Origin: Rudaea sp.
Lineage (GTDB): Bacteria > Pseudomonadota > Gammaproteobacteria > Xanthomonadales > Rhodanobacteraceae
Assembly (NCBI GenBank): GCA_031291055.1
Contig: JARLJU010000017.1
Span: forward strand, 62,001-126,000
Reading direction: 5' to 3'
Length of the DNA stretch: 64,000 nucleotides
Each line of letters begins with the position of its first letter. Within the stretch, counting starts at the first letter, position 1. The position numbers and the translations under genes are program-made. This document shows, one piece after another, positions 52,396 to 62,753 of the stretch. The notes under the pieces were generated by a model. That model was not told where the DNA came from. It saw only the letters and a program-made list of their open reading frames with translations, and made no database searches.

Positions 52396-53448
52396 CTACT
52401 GCGACTGGATCGGCAGGTACACGTTGAAGGATTGCGCGTCTTCCGGGGTACCCGGCGCGCTGGTCAACTCGTCGTAGAAGCGGCCGTTTCCTTCAGAACT
52501 CTCGTCAAAAATATAGCCGTGCGTATAGGCATAGGCCTTGAGCATCAGGCGCATCAGCGGCAGCTGCGCCGGCGAGCCGGTAAACGAGGTCGTCAGTGCC
52601 TTGCCGCCGTAGCTCTGGCCGGCCTTGACCGGGTCGCTGACCGGGGCATCGTTGTGGTCCACCGGCAGGGCAATGTCGAAATCGTAGTTTTCGTCGCCCC
52701 AGTTCGTGGTGATCGTGATGCGCGGCCCGGTCACGTTGAGCTTGTCTTTCTTGATCGACGCCTGCAACAGCGCCATTGCCTTGTCGGTCGCATCGCTGAC
52801 ATCGTCGAGCGTACGCTTGGCTGTGGTGGAAACGTACAGGATCGGTTTTGGCGTCTCGTCCTGCGGTGCGATCGCCTGGTCCTTGTAATCCACATTGGGA
52901 AACGTGGCAATCATGTTCTGCAGCGAGGTCAACTGGTACATGATCTGGGTTGCCGGATCGCCCTCCAGATACATGCCGGAATAGCGTGCAACCAGATCCC
53001 AACCGTAGTCGACGTCGTAGCCCATCGTGATCTTCGCGGTCTTGCCGTTCGCGGCCGGATCGATATCGATCGTGAAGGTCTTGTTCTCGCCCTGCCAGTT
53101 GTTGAGCAGCGACCACGTTACCTGCTTGTCCTGCTGCGGCGGTGGATCTGCAGCCACGGCAAGGCTGCCGTTGCCGATGCGCGCGTCGCTGCTGGTCCAG
53201 TCGACCTTGGCGCCAGGCCCCGAAGCCGGACCCTCGAAATTCAGTTGCACCTTCGGGTCGTAGGCGCGCAGCGCATTCCACGAAGGATAGGTACGAAAGC
53301 CATCGATCACGTCGAATACCTGGCGCACCGGCGAGCTCACCTCGACCGAACGCTCGATGTGGCGGTGGCTAGGCAGGGCGATGGCAAACAGCACCGCCAG
53401 CACGAAGACGATGGCGATGGCAACGAGCAACTCAAGCAGACGGGTCAT
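52396..53448 (-). CDS. SRPBCC/polyketide-cyclase-like protein
   Basis: HRHIERSVEVSSPVRQVFDVIDGFRTYPSWNALRAYDP. Confidence 0.8.
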   Translation of the reverse strand: MTRLLELLVAIAIVFVLAVLFAIALPSHRHIERSVEVSSPVRQVFDVIDGFRTYPSWNALRAYDPKVQLNFEGPASGPGAKVDWTSSDARIGNGSLAVAADPPPQQDKQVTWSLLNNWQGENKTFTIDIDPAANGKTAKITMGYDVDYGWDLVARYSGMYLEGDPATQIMYQLTSLQNMIATFPNVDYKDQAIAPQDETPKPILYVSTTAKRTLDDVSDATDKAMALLQASIKKDKLNVTGPRITITTNWGDENYDFDIALPVDHNDAPVSDPVKAGQSYGGKALTTSFTGSPAQLPLMRLMLKAYAYTHGYIFDESSEGNGRFYDELTSAPGTPEDAQSFNVYLPIQSQ

Positions 53449-53727
53449 TCAACGAATCTCCGAAATCCAGTGCCACGACCGCCAACCCCGGCGCGTGGCA
53501 GCAATAACATAACCTTTCAGGCGGCCCTGGCCAAGATTTGCCAGCCGCGCCCGTCCCGCACCGGGTGTCCGAAGAGCCGACGCTGAGCCGCGAATGGTAC
53601 TTGCTCTGTGGCTCGAAGGCTATGGGAGCCAACGCGGCCGGGCCAGGAGCCGGGCGCCGAAAAGGCAGCGACATTGGCGCTTGAAGTTTTCTCCCCGCCC
53701 AAGACCATCGGCCCTCAGCCCTGCATC

Positions 53728-54369
53728 TCAGACTATCCCCAATTCGAAAGCCTTGAGCACGGCGCGCGTGCGGTCGCGGACACCGAGTTTGGACAGGATG
53801 TTGGAAACGTGGTTTTTCACCGTGCCCTCGGCCACGCCGAGAGAATTGGCGATTTCCTTGTTGCTGTAGCCGCCGGCCATCAGCCGCAGGATTTCAGTTT
53901 CGCGCTCGGTCAGCGGGTCGGGCCGGTCCAGACTGGTGAAATCGTTCTGCATGCGTTCCAGCCCTGCCAGCAGGCGCTGGGTGACGACGGGCGCTACCAG
54001 CGAACCGCCGTCGGCGACGGCCTTTACCGCATCGACAAGTTGATCGAGCGACACGTCCTTGAGCAGGTATCCGCGCGCGCCGGCCTTGAGCCCGGCCAGC
54101 ACCAGCTGGTCGTCGTCGAACGTGGTCAGGATGATAGTCGGCGGCAACGCGTTGCGCGCGGCAAGCGCATTGAGCACGTCCAGGCCGGACATGCCTGGCA
54201 TGCGCATGTCGAGCAGTACGACATCGGGGCTGGTCTTGGGAATGATGTCGACCGCCTGGATACCGTCTGCCGCCTCGGCCACGACGCGGATTTCGTCGGA
54301 CAGCTCAAGCAGCGAGCGGATGCCCTGGCGAACCAGGGTTTGATCGTCTACCAGACAAACCGAAATCAT
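53728..54369 (-). CDS. LuxR-type response regulator
   Basis: MISVCLVDDQTLVRQGI, DVVLLDMRMPGMSGLDVL, LTERETEILRLMAGGYSNKEIANSLGVAEGTVKNHVSNIL. Confidence 0.95.
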   Translation of the reverse strand: MISVCLVDDQTLVRQGIRSLLELSDEIRVVAEAADGIQAVDIIPKTSPDVVLLDMRMPGMSGLDVLNALAARNALPPTIILTTFDDDQLVLAGLKAGARGYLLKDVSLDQLVDAVKAVADGGSLVAPVVTQRLLAGLERMQNDFTSLDRPDPLTERETEILRLMAGGYSNKEIANSLGVAEGTVKNHVSNILSKLGVRDRTRAVLKAFELGIV

Positions 54370-55526
54370 CGCGTCGCCTCCAGCGGCAGCCATGCATCGA
54401 GTGCGAAACCCCGGTCGCGCGCCGTGGTGATATTCAACCGCCCGCCGATCTGCGCCAGACGCTCGCGCATGCCTCTCAGGCCGTTGCCCTGGCGCACTTC
54501 GCCGGTGCCGCAGCCGTCGTCGTGGGCATGGATCGCAAGCTCATTGGCTTCCGTGCGCTCGCAGCGCAGCCACAGATTATGCGCTGCGGCGTGACGCACG
54601 GTATTGGTGATGATTTCCTGCGCGCAACGCAGCAGCACCTGCGCGCGACGCGGATCGTCGATCGAGAAGCGTGGCGGCATATCCAGGTGGATGGTCAAAC
54701 CCGGCACGCCTTCGACCAAGGTCTTGAGTGCCTCGGTCAGGTCGATCGCATCGTCGTCACGCAACTGGCTCACTACTTCGCGCACATCGGACAACAGCAG
54801 CTTGGCGACCGATTGCGCCTGGCGTACGTGCTCCTGCGCACCGCCGCTGACCAGGTGGCTGGCAACTTCCAGGTTCAGGCTCAGCGCGGTCAGATGATGT
54901 CCGACCAGATCATGCAGCTCGCGCGAAATGCGCATGCGTTCGGCGATGCGGCTGGATTCGGTCAGCAAGGTACGCGTGGCGCGCAGTTCCGAATTCAGAC
55001 GCCGCTGCTCCTCGCGCGAATCGGTCTGTTGCCGCGCGACCAGCGACGTGATGTACGTGAACGCGGAAAAGCCCATGTACAACGACGACTGGAACAACGC
55101 ACCGAACCAACCGTAGCCAAGCACGATGGCGGTAACCGGTGCCAGCGAGAAGCTCTGCACCACGACCCAGACCAGTCCGGGCCAGAACGGCATCAGCCAT
55201 GGCGTTACGCCCGCGATCACCAGCATCAAAATGCCCGACAATCCGCTATGGCTGAAGTAGCCGATGCCGATCGCGGCGGCATTCATGACCAGCAGCAACG
55301 GAATCCGCAACTGCCATGGTTTGCGCGCACCCAGATCACGCGTGACTATCCAGTACGCGAGTCCGAAAATAAGGTAGGACGACAGCCACCAGGCCCGCTC
55401 CGACGGATCGCCCGCATCCTCAGGCGCACGCATGCTTTCCCACAGCAGCGGTATGCCGACGCAGACATAAGTAAACAACCCTGCGTAGCGCAACAGTTGG
55501 ATATGGTTGATCGAGGACAGGCGCAT
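54366..55526 (-). CDS. Sensor histidine kinase (DesK/HisKA_3-like); stop overlaps regulator start
   Basis: RISRELHDLVGHHLTALSLNLE; HDDGCGTGEVRQGNGLRGMRERL. Confidence 0.95.
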   Translation of the reverse strand: MRLSSINHIQLLRYAGLFTYVCVGIPLLWESMRAPEDAGDPSERAWWLSSYLIFGLAYWIVTRDLGARKPWQLRIPLLLVMNAAAIGIGYFSHSGLSGILMLVIAGVTPWLMPFWPGLVWVVVQSFSLAPVTAIVLGYGWFGALFQSSLYMGFSAFTYITSLVARQQTDSREEQRRLNSELRATRTLLTESSRIAERMRISRELHDLVGHHLTALSLNLEVASHLVSGGAQEHVRQAQSVAKLLLSDVREVVSQLRDDDAIDLTEALKTLVEGVPGLTIHLDMPPRFSIDDPRRAQVLLRCAQEIITNTVRHAAAHNLWLRCERTEANELAIHAHDDGCGTGEVRQGNGLRGMRERLAQIGGRLNITTARDRGFALDAWLPLEATR

Positions 55527-55760
55527 CTGCGCATCATAGACTGCGGCGCGCGCACTGCAACCTGCCCTAAGTCATTAATTGGCGGACCCGTAACGACATC
55601 CGGTGCGCCTGTATCTGGTCCACCTGGATGCGCTTCATCCACACGGAATTAACGAAAAAGCCAGATCGCCGACATGACCGTCGCGGTCGGCGCGTGCGAT
55701 AATCGGCGCCCAAGAGATCGTGCGGGCGCCCGGCGCCGGTGCCAGTGGAGTGAAACCGGA

Positions 55761-56375
55761 ATGACCATTGTGATTCGCGACGTGCACGAGCACGAGCTGG
55801 ATTCAGTGCTCGCGCTGAACAATGCCGCGGGTTCCACGATTCTGCCTCTGGATATGGCGCGCATGCGCGCCCTTGCCGAGCAGTCCCCCTACTTCCGCGT
55901 CGCCGAAGCCGACGGACATCTGGCCGGCTTTCTCATCGCCTTGCGCGAGAATGCGGCCTACGACAGTCCGAATTTCCTCTGGTTCCGCGAGCGCTATCCG
56001 GAATTTCTGTATATCGACCGCATCGTCATCGCGCGCCCGTATCGCGGCCTGGGTCTGGGCCGAGTGTTCTACGCCGATGTAACCAGCTTCGCCGAGGTCC
56101 GTGTGCCACTGCTTGCGTGCGAGGTTTTCCTCGAGCCACGCGACGATGTTTCCGTACTGTTCCACGGTACCTACGGGTTTCACGAAGTCGGCCAGCAGAT
56201 GATGCCGGCAGTGCACCGGCGCGTCGCCCTGCTGGCCAAGCAGTTGTGCAGCTACGCGTATGTGCGCGACACCTACCTGCATGGCCCCACCGGCAGCCTG
56301 CCAAGCCAGCCGTGGCTGGCCGAACGCGCTCACGCTCCCAGTCCGATGGCGGTACGTGCCGCCGGCGGTAGCTGA
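55761..56375 (+). CDS. GNAT-family N-acetyltransferase
   Basis: LYIDRIVIARPYRGLGLGRVFYADV. Confidence 0.88.
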   Translation: MTIVIRDVHEHELDSVLALNNAAGSTILPLDMARMRALAEQSPYFRVAEADGHLAGFLIALRENAAYDSPNFLWFRERYPEFLYIDRIVIARPYRGLGLGRVFYADVTSFAEVRVPLLACEVFLEPRDDVSVLFHGTYGFHEVGQQMMPAVHRRVALLAKQLCSYAYVRDTYLHGPTGSLPSQPWLAERAHAPSPMAVRAAGGS

Positions 56376-56378
56376 AGG

Positions 56379-57104
56379 ATGCGATCCGCAGCAGCGGTCG
56401 CCGAACCGGTCTTCGAGCTGAAATTCGGTCAGGTAGGCCTCGCCAACCTGAAGTTGCGCGTGTGCGATCCGCAGGCGCTGCGCGACGAACTCGCGCGTAA
56501 AGTCGCCGCAGCGCCGCAGTTGTTCGGACGCGCGCCGCTGGTGCTCGATCTGGGCCACCTGGCGCAATTGCCAGACGCCGATACGGCGGTGGCGCTGCTG
56601 GAAAGCGTGCGTGCCGCGGGCATGCTGCCGGTTGGCCTCGCTTATGGTACGGCGGAAAACGAACAACTCGCGCAAACGTTGAATTTGCCGCTTTTTGCAA
56701 AATTTCGCAGCAGCTACGATTCCGCGCCCAAAGGCAGCGAGAACAAGCCGCAAAAAGCAAACCCGGCGCCGGCCACGGAACTGGGAATGCGCCATGACAA
56801 GCCGGTGCGCTCCGGTCAGCAGGTGTACGCGCGTGGACGCGATCTGGTGCTTGCCGCAACAGTCGGCAATGGCGCCGAGGTGATTGCGGATGGTTCGATT
56901 CACATCTACGGCCGCCTGAGCGGCCGCGCCCTGGCAGGTGCGCAAGGCAATGCCAGCGCGCGTATCTACTGCATGGATTTCCAGGCCGAACTCGTGTCGA
57001 TCGCCGGCCACTACCGCGTGTTCGAAGAGTTTCCCGCGGACCTGCGCGGCAAGCCGGCCCAAGCATGGCTGGACGGCGACAAACTGTTGCTCGCCAAACT
57101 CTGA
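56379..57104 (+). CDS. minC: Septum site-determining protein MinC
   Basis: RSGQQVYARGRDLVLAATVGNGAEVIADGSIHIYGRLSGRALAGAQGN; precedes minD. Confidence 0.95.
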   Translation: MRSAAAVAEPVFELKFGQVGLANLKLRVCDPQALRDELARKVAAAPQLFGRAPLVLDLGHLAQLPDADTAVALLESVRAAGMLPVGLAYGTAENEQLAQTLNLPLFAKFRSSYDSAPKGSENKPQKANPAPATELGMRHDKPVRSGQQVYARGRDLVLAATVGNGAEVIADGSIHIYGRLSGRALAGAQGNASARIYCMDFQAELVSIAGHYRVFEEFPADLRGKPAQAWLDGDKLLLAKL

Positions 57105-57148
57105 AGAACATCTGTTTTGCTGCATCGTGAAAAAATGGAGATTGCAAC

Positions 57149-57961
57149 TTGACTGAATTCATCGTTGTTACCTCCGGCAAGGGCGGGGTCGGCAAGACCA
57201 CCACCAGCGCCAGCGTCGCCGTCGGTCTGGCGCGGCGTGGCAAGAAAGTCGCCGTGATCGACTTCGATGTCGGTCTGCGCAACCTCGATCTGATCATGGG
57301 CTGCGAGCGCCGCGTGGTCTACGATTTCGTCAACGTGATCCAGAACGAATGCACTCTCAGGCAGGCGCTGATCAAGGACAAGCGCCACGAAACCTTGTTC
57401 GTGCTCGCCGCGTCGCAGACCCGCGACAAGGAAGCCTTGACCAAGGAAGGCGTCGAACGCGTTCTCAATGAATTGCGTGACGACGGTTTTGAATATGTGG
57501 TCTGCGATTCGCCCGCAGGCATCGAGAAAGGCGCATATCTGGCGATGTACTTCGCCGATCGCGCGATCGTGGTGGTAAATCCGGAAGTGTCCTCGGTGCG
57601 CGATTCCGACCGCATTCTGGGTCTGCTCGCAAGCAAGACGCGGCGCGCGGAACTGGGCGCCGCGCCGATCGAACAGCATCTGCTGCTGACCCGCTACAAC
57701 CCGGCGCGGGTGGTCAACGGCGACATGCTCAGCATCGACGATGTCAAGGACATCCTCGGCATCGAAGTGATCGGTGTGGTGCCAGAATCCGACGGCGTGC
57801 TGGCGGCATCCAATGCCGGCGTGCCGGTGATCCTCGACGACGATTCCAGTGCTGGCCAGGCGTATGAGGATGCTGTCGCACGCCTGCTCGGCGAGCAGCG
57901 GCCGATGCGTTTTCTCGACGCGCCGAAGAAAGGTTTCTTCACGCGCATGTTTGGAGGCTGA
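57149..57961 (+). CDS. minD: Septum site-determining protein MinD
   Basis: [58 protein letters not shown]. Confidence 0.98.
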   Translation: MTEFIVVTSGKGGVGKTTTSASVAVGLARRGKKVAVIDFDVGLRNLDLIMGCERRVVYDFVNVIQNECTLRQALIKDKRHETLFVLAASQTRDKEALTKEGVERVLNELRDDGFEYVVCDSPAGIEKGAYLAMYFADRAIVVVNPEVSSVRDSDRILGLLASKTRRAELGAAPIEQHLLLTRYNPARVVNGDMLSIDDVKDILGIEVIGVVPESDGVLAASNAGVPVILDDDSSAGQAYEDAVARLLGEQRPMRFLDAPKKGFFTRMFGG

Positions 57962-57962
57962 C

Positions 57963-58241
57963 ATGGGTATCTTCGATTTTCTGCGCGTACGCCGGAAACA
58001 GACCGCCTCGATCGCCAAGGAGCGCCTGCGCATCATCGTCGCGCAGGAACGCGCCGAGCGCGGCAGCCCGGACTATCTGCCGCTGTTGCGCCGCGAACTG
58101 CTCGAAGTAATCAGGAAGTACGTGAACGTGAATCCCGACGCAGTCGATGTGCACGTTGAGCGCGACGGTGAACATGACGTGCTCGAGTTGAGCGTCGCCC
58201 TGCCTGAAAAACAGTTGTCAGTTGCCGGTTCTCGGTTGTAG
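57963..58241 (+). CDS. minE: Cell division topological specificity factor MinE
   Basis: [54 protein letters not shown]. Confidence 0.95.
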   Translation: MGIFDFLRVRRKQTASIAKERLRIIVAQERAERGSPDYLPLLRRELLEVIRKYVNVNPDAVDVHVERDGEHDVLELSVALPEKQLSVAGSRL

Positions 58242-58267
58242 GAAAACACGGCGCGAGGCCTCCGCTC

Positions 58268-58774
58268 TTGCCGACAACCGCCAGCCAGCAACCAAGAACC
58301 GGCATCCTGACGCTTGCGGACGTGGCTGAAGCTGACGTCATCGCGCTGCTTGGCGGTTACGGCCTGACCCTGGTCCGCATTGACGGCAGCGCGCCGATTC
58401 CCGGCTGTTACTGGGGTGAACCCGAAGCCGGCGTGATCGGCGAAAAAGTGTACGCGCGCAGCGACACCCCGGTGCATTCGCTGCTGCACGAGGCCTGCCA
58501 TCTGATCGTCGCGCCACCGCAGCGGCGTAAACAGATACACACCGACGCCTCTGAATCGCAGGCCGAGGAAGATGCCGCGTGCTATCTGCAGATCCTGCTC
58601 GGCGACGCCTTGTCCGGCGTCGGCAGGGAACGGGTGATGGCCGACATGGACGCCTGGGGCTATACCTTCCGCCTCGGCTCGGCACGCGCCTGGTTCGAGC
58701 GCGATGCCGAAGATGCGCGGGCGTGGCTGGCGCAGCACGGCCTGCTGCCGGACGCACGGCAGATGACCGCCTGA
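58268..58774 (+). CDS. Putative zinc-metallopeptidase-like hypothetical protein
   Basis: HSLLHEACHLIVAPPQ...EEDAACYLQILLGD (HExxH-type motif). Confidence 0.75.
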   Translation: MPTTASQQPRTGILTLADVAEADVIALLGGYGLTLVRIDGSAPIPGCYWGEPEAGVIGEKVYARSDTPVHSLLHEACHLIVAPPQRRKQIHTDASESQAEEDAACYLQILLGDALSGVGRERVMADMDAWGYTFRLGSARAWFERDAEDARAWLAQHGLLPDARQMTA

Positions 58775-58842
58775 TCGCGGCGCACCTTGCGCGATGCGGC
58801 GGCGCGCACTAGCCTGCGCACTCCACGATCAGGAATCGACCC

Positions 58843-59082
58843 ATGCAACGCTGGCTGAAACTTCCCGACGGGCGTTATCTGGACGCCAACCGTATCTGTT
58901 ACGTGGGCAAAGTGGAAACCTATCCACGCCTGGACGACGACGGCAACGATATCGGCCAGGGCTACGCCGTGAACCTCGGTACCGACATCCCGCGTGAGCA
59001 GCACATCACCGTGATGGGTTCCAAGGAAGAAGTGCTGGCCCTGCTGAAATCGTTGCTGGGCGGCGGCGCTGCGCCGGTCTGA
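58843..59082 (+). CDS. Small conserved-looking hypothetical protein
   Basis: MQRWLKLPDGRYLDANRICYVGKVETYPRLDDDG; 79 aa. Confidence 0.7.
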   Translation: MQRWLKLPDGRYLDANRICYVGKVETYPRLDDDGNDIGQGYAVNLGTDIPREQHITVMGSKEEVLALLKSLLGGGAAPV

Positions 59083-59090
59083 GCTGCCGT

Positions 59091-60338
59091 TCAGTCGGTA
59101 TCGTCGAGTAGTTCGCGCTCGATGCTGCCCGCCGGGGGGGCGCGCTTGGCGACAGTTCGGTACCAACGCCAGGCGGCGAACCCGCACGCATACAAACCGA
59201 GCGCGGCCAGCGCAAAGTGCAAGGCATTGTCCCCAAGCCAGGGGCCGATGACGCCGGCGAGCAGCGCGTAAAACGCGAGCGTGACGAAAGCCTGCACTGA
59301 CGAGGCGGCACCGCGATGCCGCGGAAAACGATCGAGCACTAGCAGATTGATCGTCGGCGCAATCAGATTGATGCCCACTCCGCCGAGGGCCAGCGGCAAC
59401 ACAGCCCAAGGCACCCGCGCCGGCACCATCTGCCAGGCGACCAGCACGCCGAGCAGTGCCGCGCCGAGCATGATCGCGTAGCCGGCGCCAAGCAGTACGC
59501 GCGCATTCACGCGCCCCGCAAGGCGCGCCGCCAAAGTCGATCCCAGCACCAGTCCACTGATCGCCGGCACAAACAACCATGGGAAGTGATGCGTATCCAG
59601 CTGCAATATCCGCAGTACGAATGCCGGCGCGTTGGTCACATACAAGAGCAGTCCGCCGACACTGAACGTGAGCGTCAGCGCCAGCGGGATGAACTGGCTA
59701 TCGGTCAGGATTTCGCGGTAGGTGCTCAGCAGTCCGCGCGGCGACAACGCGATACGGCTTGCGCGCGGATGCGTTTCGGGCAGCATGCCAAGGCACAACA
59801 ACAGCAACAGCGCGGCAAATGCGGACAGTACCCAGAACAGCGCGTGCCAGCCGCCGAGCATGACCAGCCATGCGCCGACGACGGGCGCCAGCGCCGGAGC
59901 AACACCGAAAATCATGCTGATGTGCGCCATCAGCTTTTGCGCTTCCGCACCCTCGAAGCAGTCGCGCACGATGGCGCGCCCGACGATCAATCCGACCCCG
60001 GCACACGCGCCCTGCAAGCCGCGGAACATGAGCAGCACCGGCATCGACTGCGCCATCGCGCAACCCACTGATGCCATGAGAAACACGCTGACACAGCCAA
60101 GCGTCACCGCACGTCGGCCCCAGGCATCAGACAGCGCACCGAGCACGAGTGACATCAGCGCATAGACCAACAAGTATACACTTATCGTTTGCTGCATCGC
60201 CGGCGCACCGGCGCGGAACTGCGCCGCAATCGCCGGAAATGCCGGGAAGATCGCGTCGATGCAGAACGGCCCGAACATCGCCAGCGCGGCGAGCAGGCCG
60301 GCGAGCACGGATCGGCGCGGAATTGCAATGGCGGCCAT
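59091..60338 (-). CDS. MFS multidrug efflux transporter, Bcr/CflA family
   Basis: LAMFGPFCIDAIFPAFPAIAAQF...LGALSDAWGRRAVTL, RAIVRDCFEGAEAQ. Confidence 0.9.
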   Translation of the reverse strand: MAAIAIPRRSVLAGLLAALAMFGPFCIDAIFPAFPAIAAQFRAGAPAMQQTISVYLLVYALMSLVLGALSDAWGRRAVTLGCVSVFLMASVGCAMAQSMPVLLMFRGLQGACAGVGLIVGRAIVRDCFEGAEAQKLMAHISMIFGVAPALAPVVGAWLVMLGGWHALFWVLSAFAALLLLLCLGMLPETHPRASRIALSPRGLLSTYREILTDSQFIPLALTLTFSVGGLLLYVTNAPAFVLRILQLDTHHFPWLFVPAISGLVLGSTLAARLAGRVNARVLLGAGYAIMLGAALLGVLVAWQMVPARVPWAVLPLALGGVGINLIAPTINLLVLDRFPRHRGAASSVQAFVTLAFYALLAGVIGPWLGDNALHFALAALGLYACGFAAWRWYRTVAKRAPPAGSIERELLDDTD

Positions 60339-60433
60339 GTCGGATCAGCGGCGCACGAAGGCGGTTGCCGGCCATCTTAACCGGGCACCACGCTTGACGG
60401 CGTACCGGCAGTCTGCGCTACCATGGCGGCGTT

Positions 60434-60522
60434 GTCGGGAGATGGCATTCCTCCCGGCACGATGCGAAGCAAACTACGGCCCGCATCGTGCCCAACCGCC
60501 GCAAGGCTGATGATGCCTGCCA
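60434..60522 (+). ncRNA. Fluoride riboswitch (crcB RNA motif)
   Basis: GGGAGATGGCATTCCTCCC, perfect 11-bp stem GGCACGATGCG/CGCATCGTGCC, CCCAACCGCC, GGCTGATGATGCCT; upstream of crcB. Confidence 0.92.
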
Positions 60523-60620
60523 ACATCCCGGACCTGCGGGATGCGCAGGCATCGCTACGAGTCGCTCTCGCAACGACCCCGCCATCCCATGCGTCCGTGT
60601 CAAACCCGGACGGAGAGTTT

Positions 60621-61007
60621 ATGGGACTTCTATCGATCTTCGCAGTCGTGACCGGCGGCGCCCTGGGTACCTGGCTGCGCTGGGCGCTGGGCATTGTGCT
60701 CAATCCGCTGTTTCCAACGCTGCCGCTGGGCACGCTCGCAGTCAACCTGATCGGCGGCTTCATCATCGGCGCCGCGCTCGGGGTGTTCGGCCAGTTCCAG
60801 AGCCTGCCTCCAGAACTGCGCCTGTTCGTGACCACCGGCTTCTGCGGCGGCCTCACCACATTTTCCACTTTTTCGGCGGAAACGGTGACCTTGCTGCTCC
60901 GGCAACAATACGGCTGGGCATTGGCGATTGTAGGCGCGCACGTACTCGGGTCGCTGCTCATGACCCTGGCTGGAATCGGATTCATGCACCTGCTGCTAAA
61001 GGCCTGA
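60621..61007 (+). CDS. crcB: Fluoride channel CrcB (Fluc)
   Basis: GGALGTWLRWALG, LPLGTLAVNLIGGFIIG, TTGFCGGLTTFSTFSAETV. Confidence 0.95.
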   Translation: MGLLSIFAVVTGGALGTWLRWALGIVLNPLFPTLPLGTLAVNLIGGFIIGAALGVFGQFQSLPPELRLFVTTGFCGGLTTFSTFSAETVTLLLRQQYGWALAIVGAHVLGSLLMTLAGIGFMHLLLKA

Positions 61008-61016
61008 GGAGGTACT

Positions 61017-61346
61017 GTGAACGGTATACATCTTCGTTTTTATACTTACGAGAACCGCAGACATGGCAGCGAGCTGATGTACGAATGGCTGCTGGAGTAT
61101 GCGAAGAAGCTCGGCATTCACGGCGGTTCGGCATTCCGCGCCATCGCCGGCTTCGGTCGCCACGGTCGTCTGCACGAACAGCATTTCTTCGAACTTGCCG
61201 GCGACGTGCCGGTACTCGTGGAATTCATCGCCAGCGAAAGCGAAGCCGATGCCCTGCTGGCTGCCCTGCGCAACGAGAATGTGAACCTGTTCTACGCCCG
61301 CCTGGCCACCGAGTTCGCCGTGATCGAACCGGCCGCACTGGGATAA
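61017..61346 (+). CDS. DUF190 family protein (GTG start)
   Basis: NGIHLRFYTYENRRHGSELMYEWLLEYAKKLGIHGGSAFRAIAGFGRHG. Confidence 0.9.
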   Translation: MNGIHLRFYTYENRRHGSELMYEWLLEYAKKLGIHGGSAFRAIAGFGRHGRLHEQHFFELAGDVPVLVEFIASESEADALLAALRNENVNLFYARLATEFAVIEPAALG

Positions 61347-61396
61347 TCCGCATAGAGCCATGTCCGCATAGAGCCATGCTTGGCGCGTCGGGGAGA

Positions 61397-61585
61397 ATGC
61401 GACGAACGCAATACGGTTATATCATCGCCGCCGTCGTCGGCAGTGCCGTGATTCCGACGCTGATAGCGAATGCGTTCTTCCTGCCACGACACCTGTTGCC
61501 GCGGGATGAAGCAGACTCCGAACTTGCGCAAGCACGGGTCCCGCCCGCCAGCGACGTGCCGGATACCGTCATTGCAGTGCGCTGA
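61397..61585 (+). CDS. Small membrane protein, 62 aa
   Basis: GGGAGA-ATG; MRRTQYGYIIAAVVGSAVIPTLIANAFFLPRHLLPRDE. Confidence 0.55.
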   Translation: MRRTQYGYIIAAVVGSAVIPTLIANAFFLPRHLLPRDEADSELAQARVPPASDVPDTVIAVR

Positions 61586-61607
61586 AACGAGACTGGAGCC
61601 GAATCGC

Positions 61608-62753
61608 ATGCAGTCGCAGGAAAAAGATTCGCCGGCTCAACGCAGAATTTCCGCTCTGCTGATACGGGCAGGAATCACGCTGAACGGTCGTGCTGCGTTC
61701 GATCCGCAAATTCACAATGATCACTTTTACGGCCGCGTCGTGACTCACGGCTCGCTTGGCCTTGGCGAATCCTACATGGACGGCTGGTGGGACGCCGAGG
61801 ATCTGGACGGGCTGTTGTTCCGCATGCTCGCCGCGCATCTGGACGAGAAAGTGGGCGGCATCGACGAGGCATGGCTGTGGCTCAAGGCCTGGCTCGTCAA
61901 CCTGCAGCGAGGGCGGCGTGCTTACGTGATCGGTGAACGTCACTACGATCTCGGCAACGATCTGTTTCAGGTCATGCTCGGCAAGCGCCTTGTGTACAGC
62001 TGCGGCTACTGGAAAAACGCGCAGGAATTTTCCGGCAACGCCCTCGATGCGTCCCAGGAAGCCAAGCTCGATCTGGTTTGCCGCAAACTGGGATTGAAGC
62101 CTGGCATGCGCGTGCTCGATATCGGCTGCGGCTGGGGCGAGGCCCTGAAGTTTGCCGCGCAACGCTACGGCGTCAACGGCATCGGTATCACCGTGTCGCA
62201 CGAACAGGCAGAATTTGCTCGCGGCCTGTGCACGGGTCTGCCGCTCGAGATACGCGTGCAGGATTATCGTGAGGTCGACGAGCGCTTCGATCGCAGCTGG
62301 TCGATCGGCATGTTCGAGCACGTGGGCGTGAAGAACTACCGGGCCTATTTCGAAATGTTGCGCCGCTGCCTGGCCGATGACGGTCTATCGCTGCTGCATT
62401 GCATCGGTTCGAATGTGTCGACGAATCACACCGATCCGTGGATTGCCAGGTATATTTTTCCCAATTCCATGCTGCCCTCGGCTGCGCAGATCGCCGACGC
62501 GCGCGAGAATCTGTTCGTGATCGAGGACTGGCACAACTTCGGCGCCGATTACGACAGGACACTGATGGCGTGGCGCGCGAACTTCGACACCGGATGGAGC
62601 CGCCTGGCCGAAAAATATGGTGAACGTTTCCGCCGCATGTGGCGCTTCTATCTGTCGGCTTCGGCGGCGACATTCCGCGCCCGCCGTGATCAGCTCTGGC
62701 AGATCGTGCTCAGCCCGCACGGCGTTCCGGGAGGGTATACGGCGCTGCGCTAG
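61608..62753 (+). CDS. cfa: Cyclopropane-fatty-acyl-phospholipid synthase
   Basis: VLDIGCGWGEALKFAAQRYGVNGIGITVSHEQ, SIGMFEHVGVKNYRAYF, HYDLGNDLF. Confidence 0.95.
   Translation: MQSQEKDSPAQRRISALLIRAGITLNGRAAFDPQIHNDHFYGRVVTHGSLGLGESYMDGWWDAEDLDGLLFRMLAAHLDEKVGGIDEAWLWLKAWLVNLQRGRRAYVIGERHYDLGNDLFQVMLGKRLVYSCGYWKNAQEFSGNALDASQEAKLDLVCRKLGLKPGMRVLDIGCGWGEALKFAAQRYGVNGIGITVSHEQAEFARGLCTGLPLEIRVQDYREVDERFDRSWSIGMFEHVGVKNYRAYFEMLRRCLADDGLSLLHCIGSNVSTNHTDPWIARYIFPNSMLPSAAQIADARENLFVIEDWHNFGADYDRTLMAWRANFDTGWSRLAEKYGERFRRMWRFYLSASAATFRARRDQLWQIVLSPHGVPGGYTALR

Noticed and set aside
55803-58036. Large minus-strand ORFs (55803-57125, 56026-57297, 57011-58036) opposite the GNAT and min genes
   Set aside because: Antisense to unambiguous minC/minD/GNAT coding sequence.
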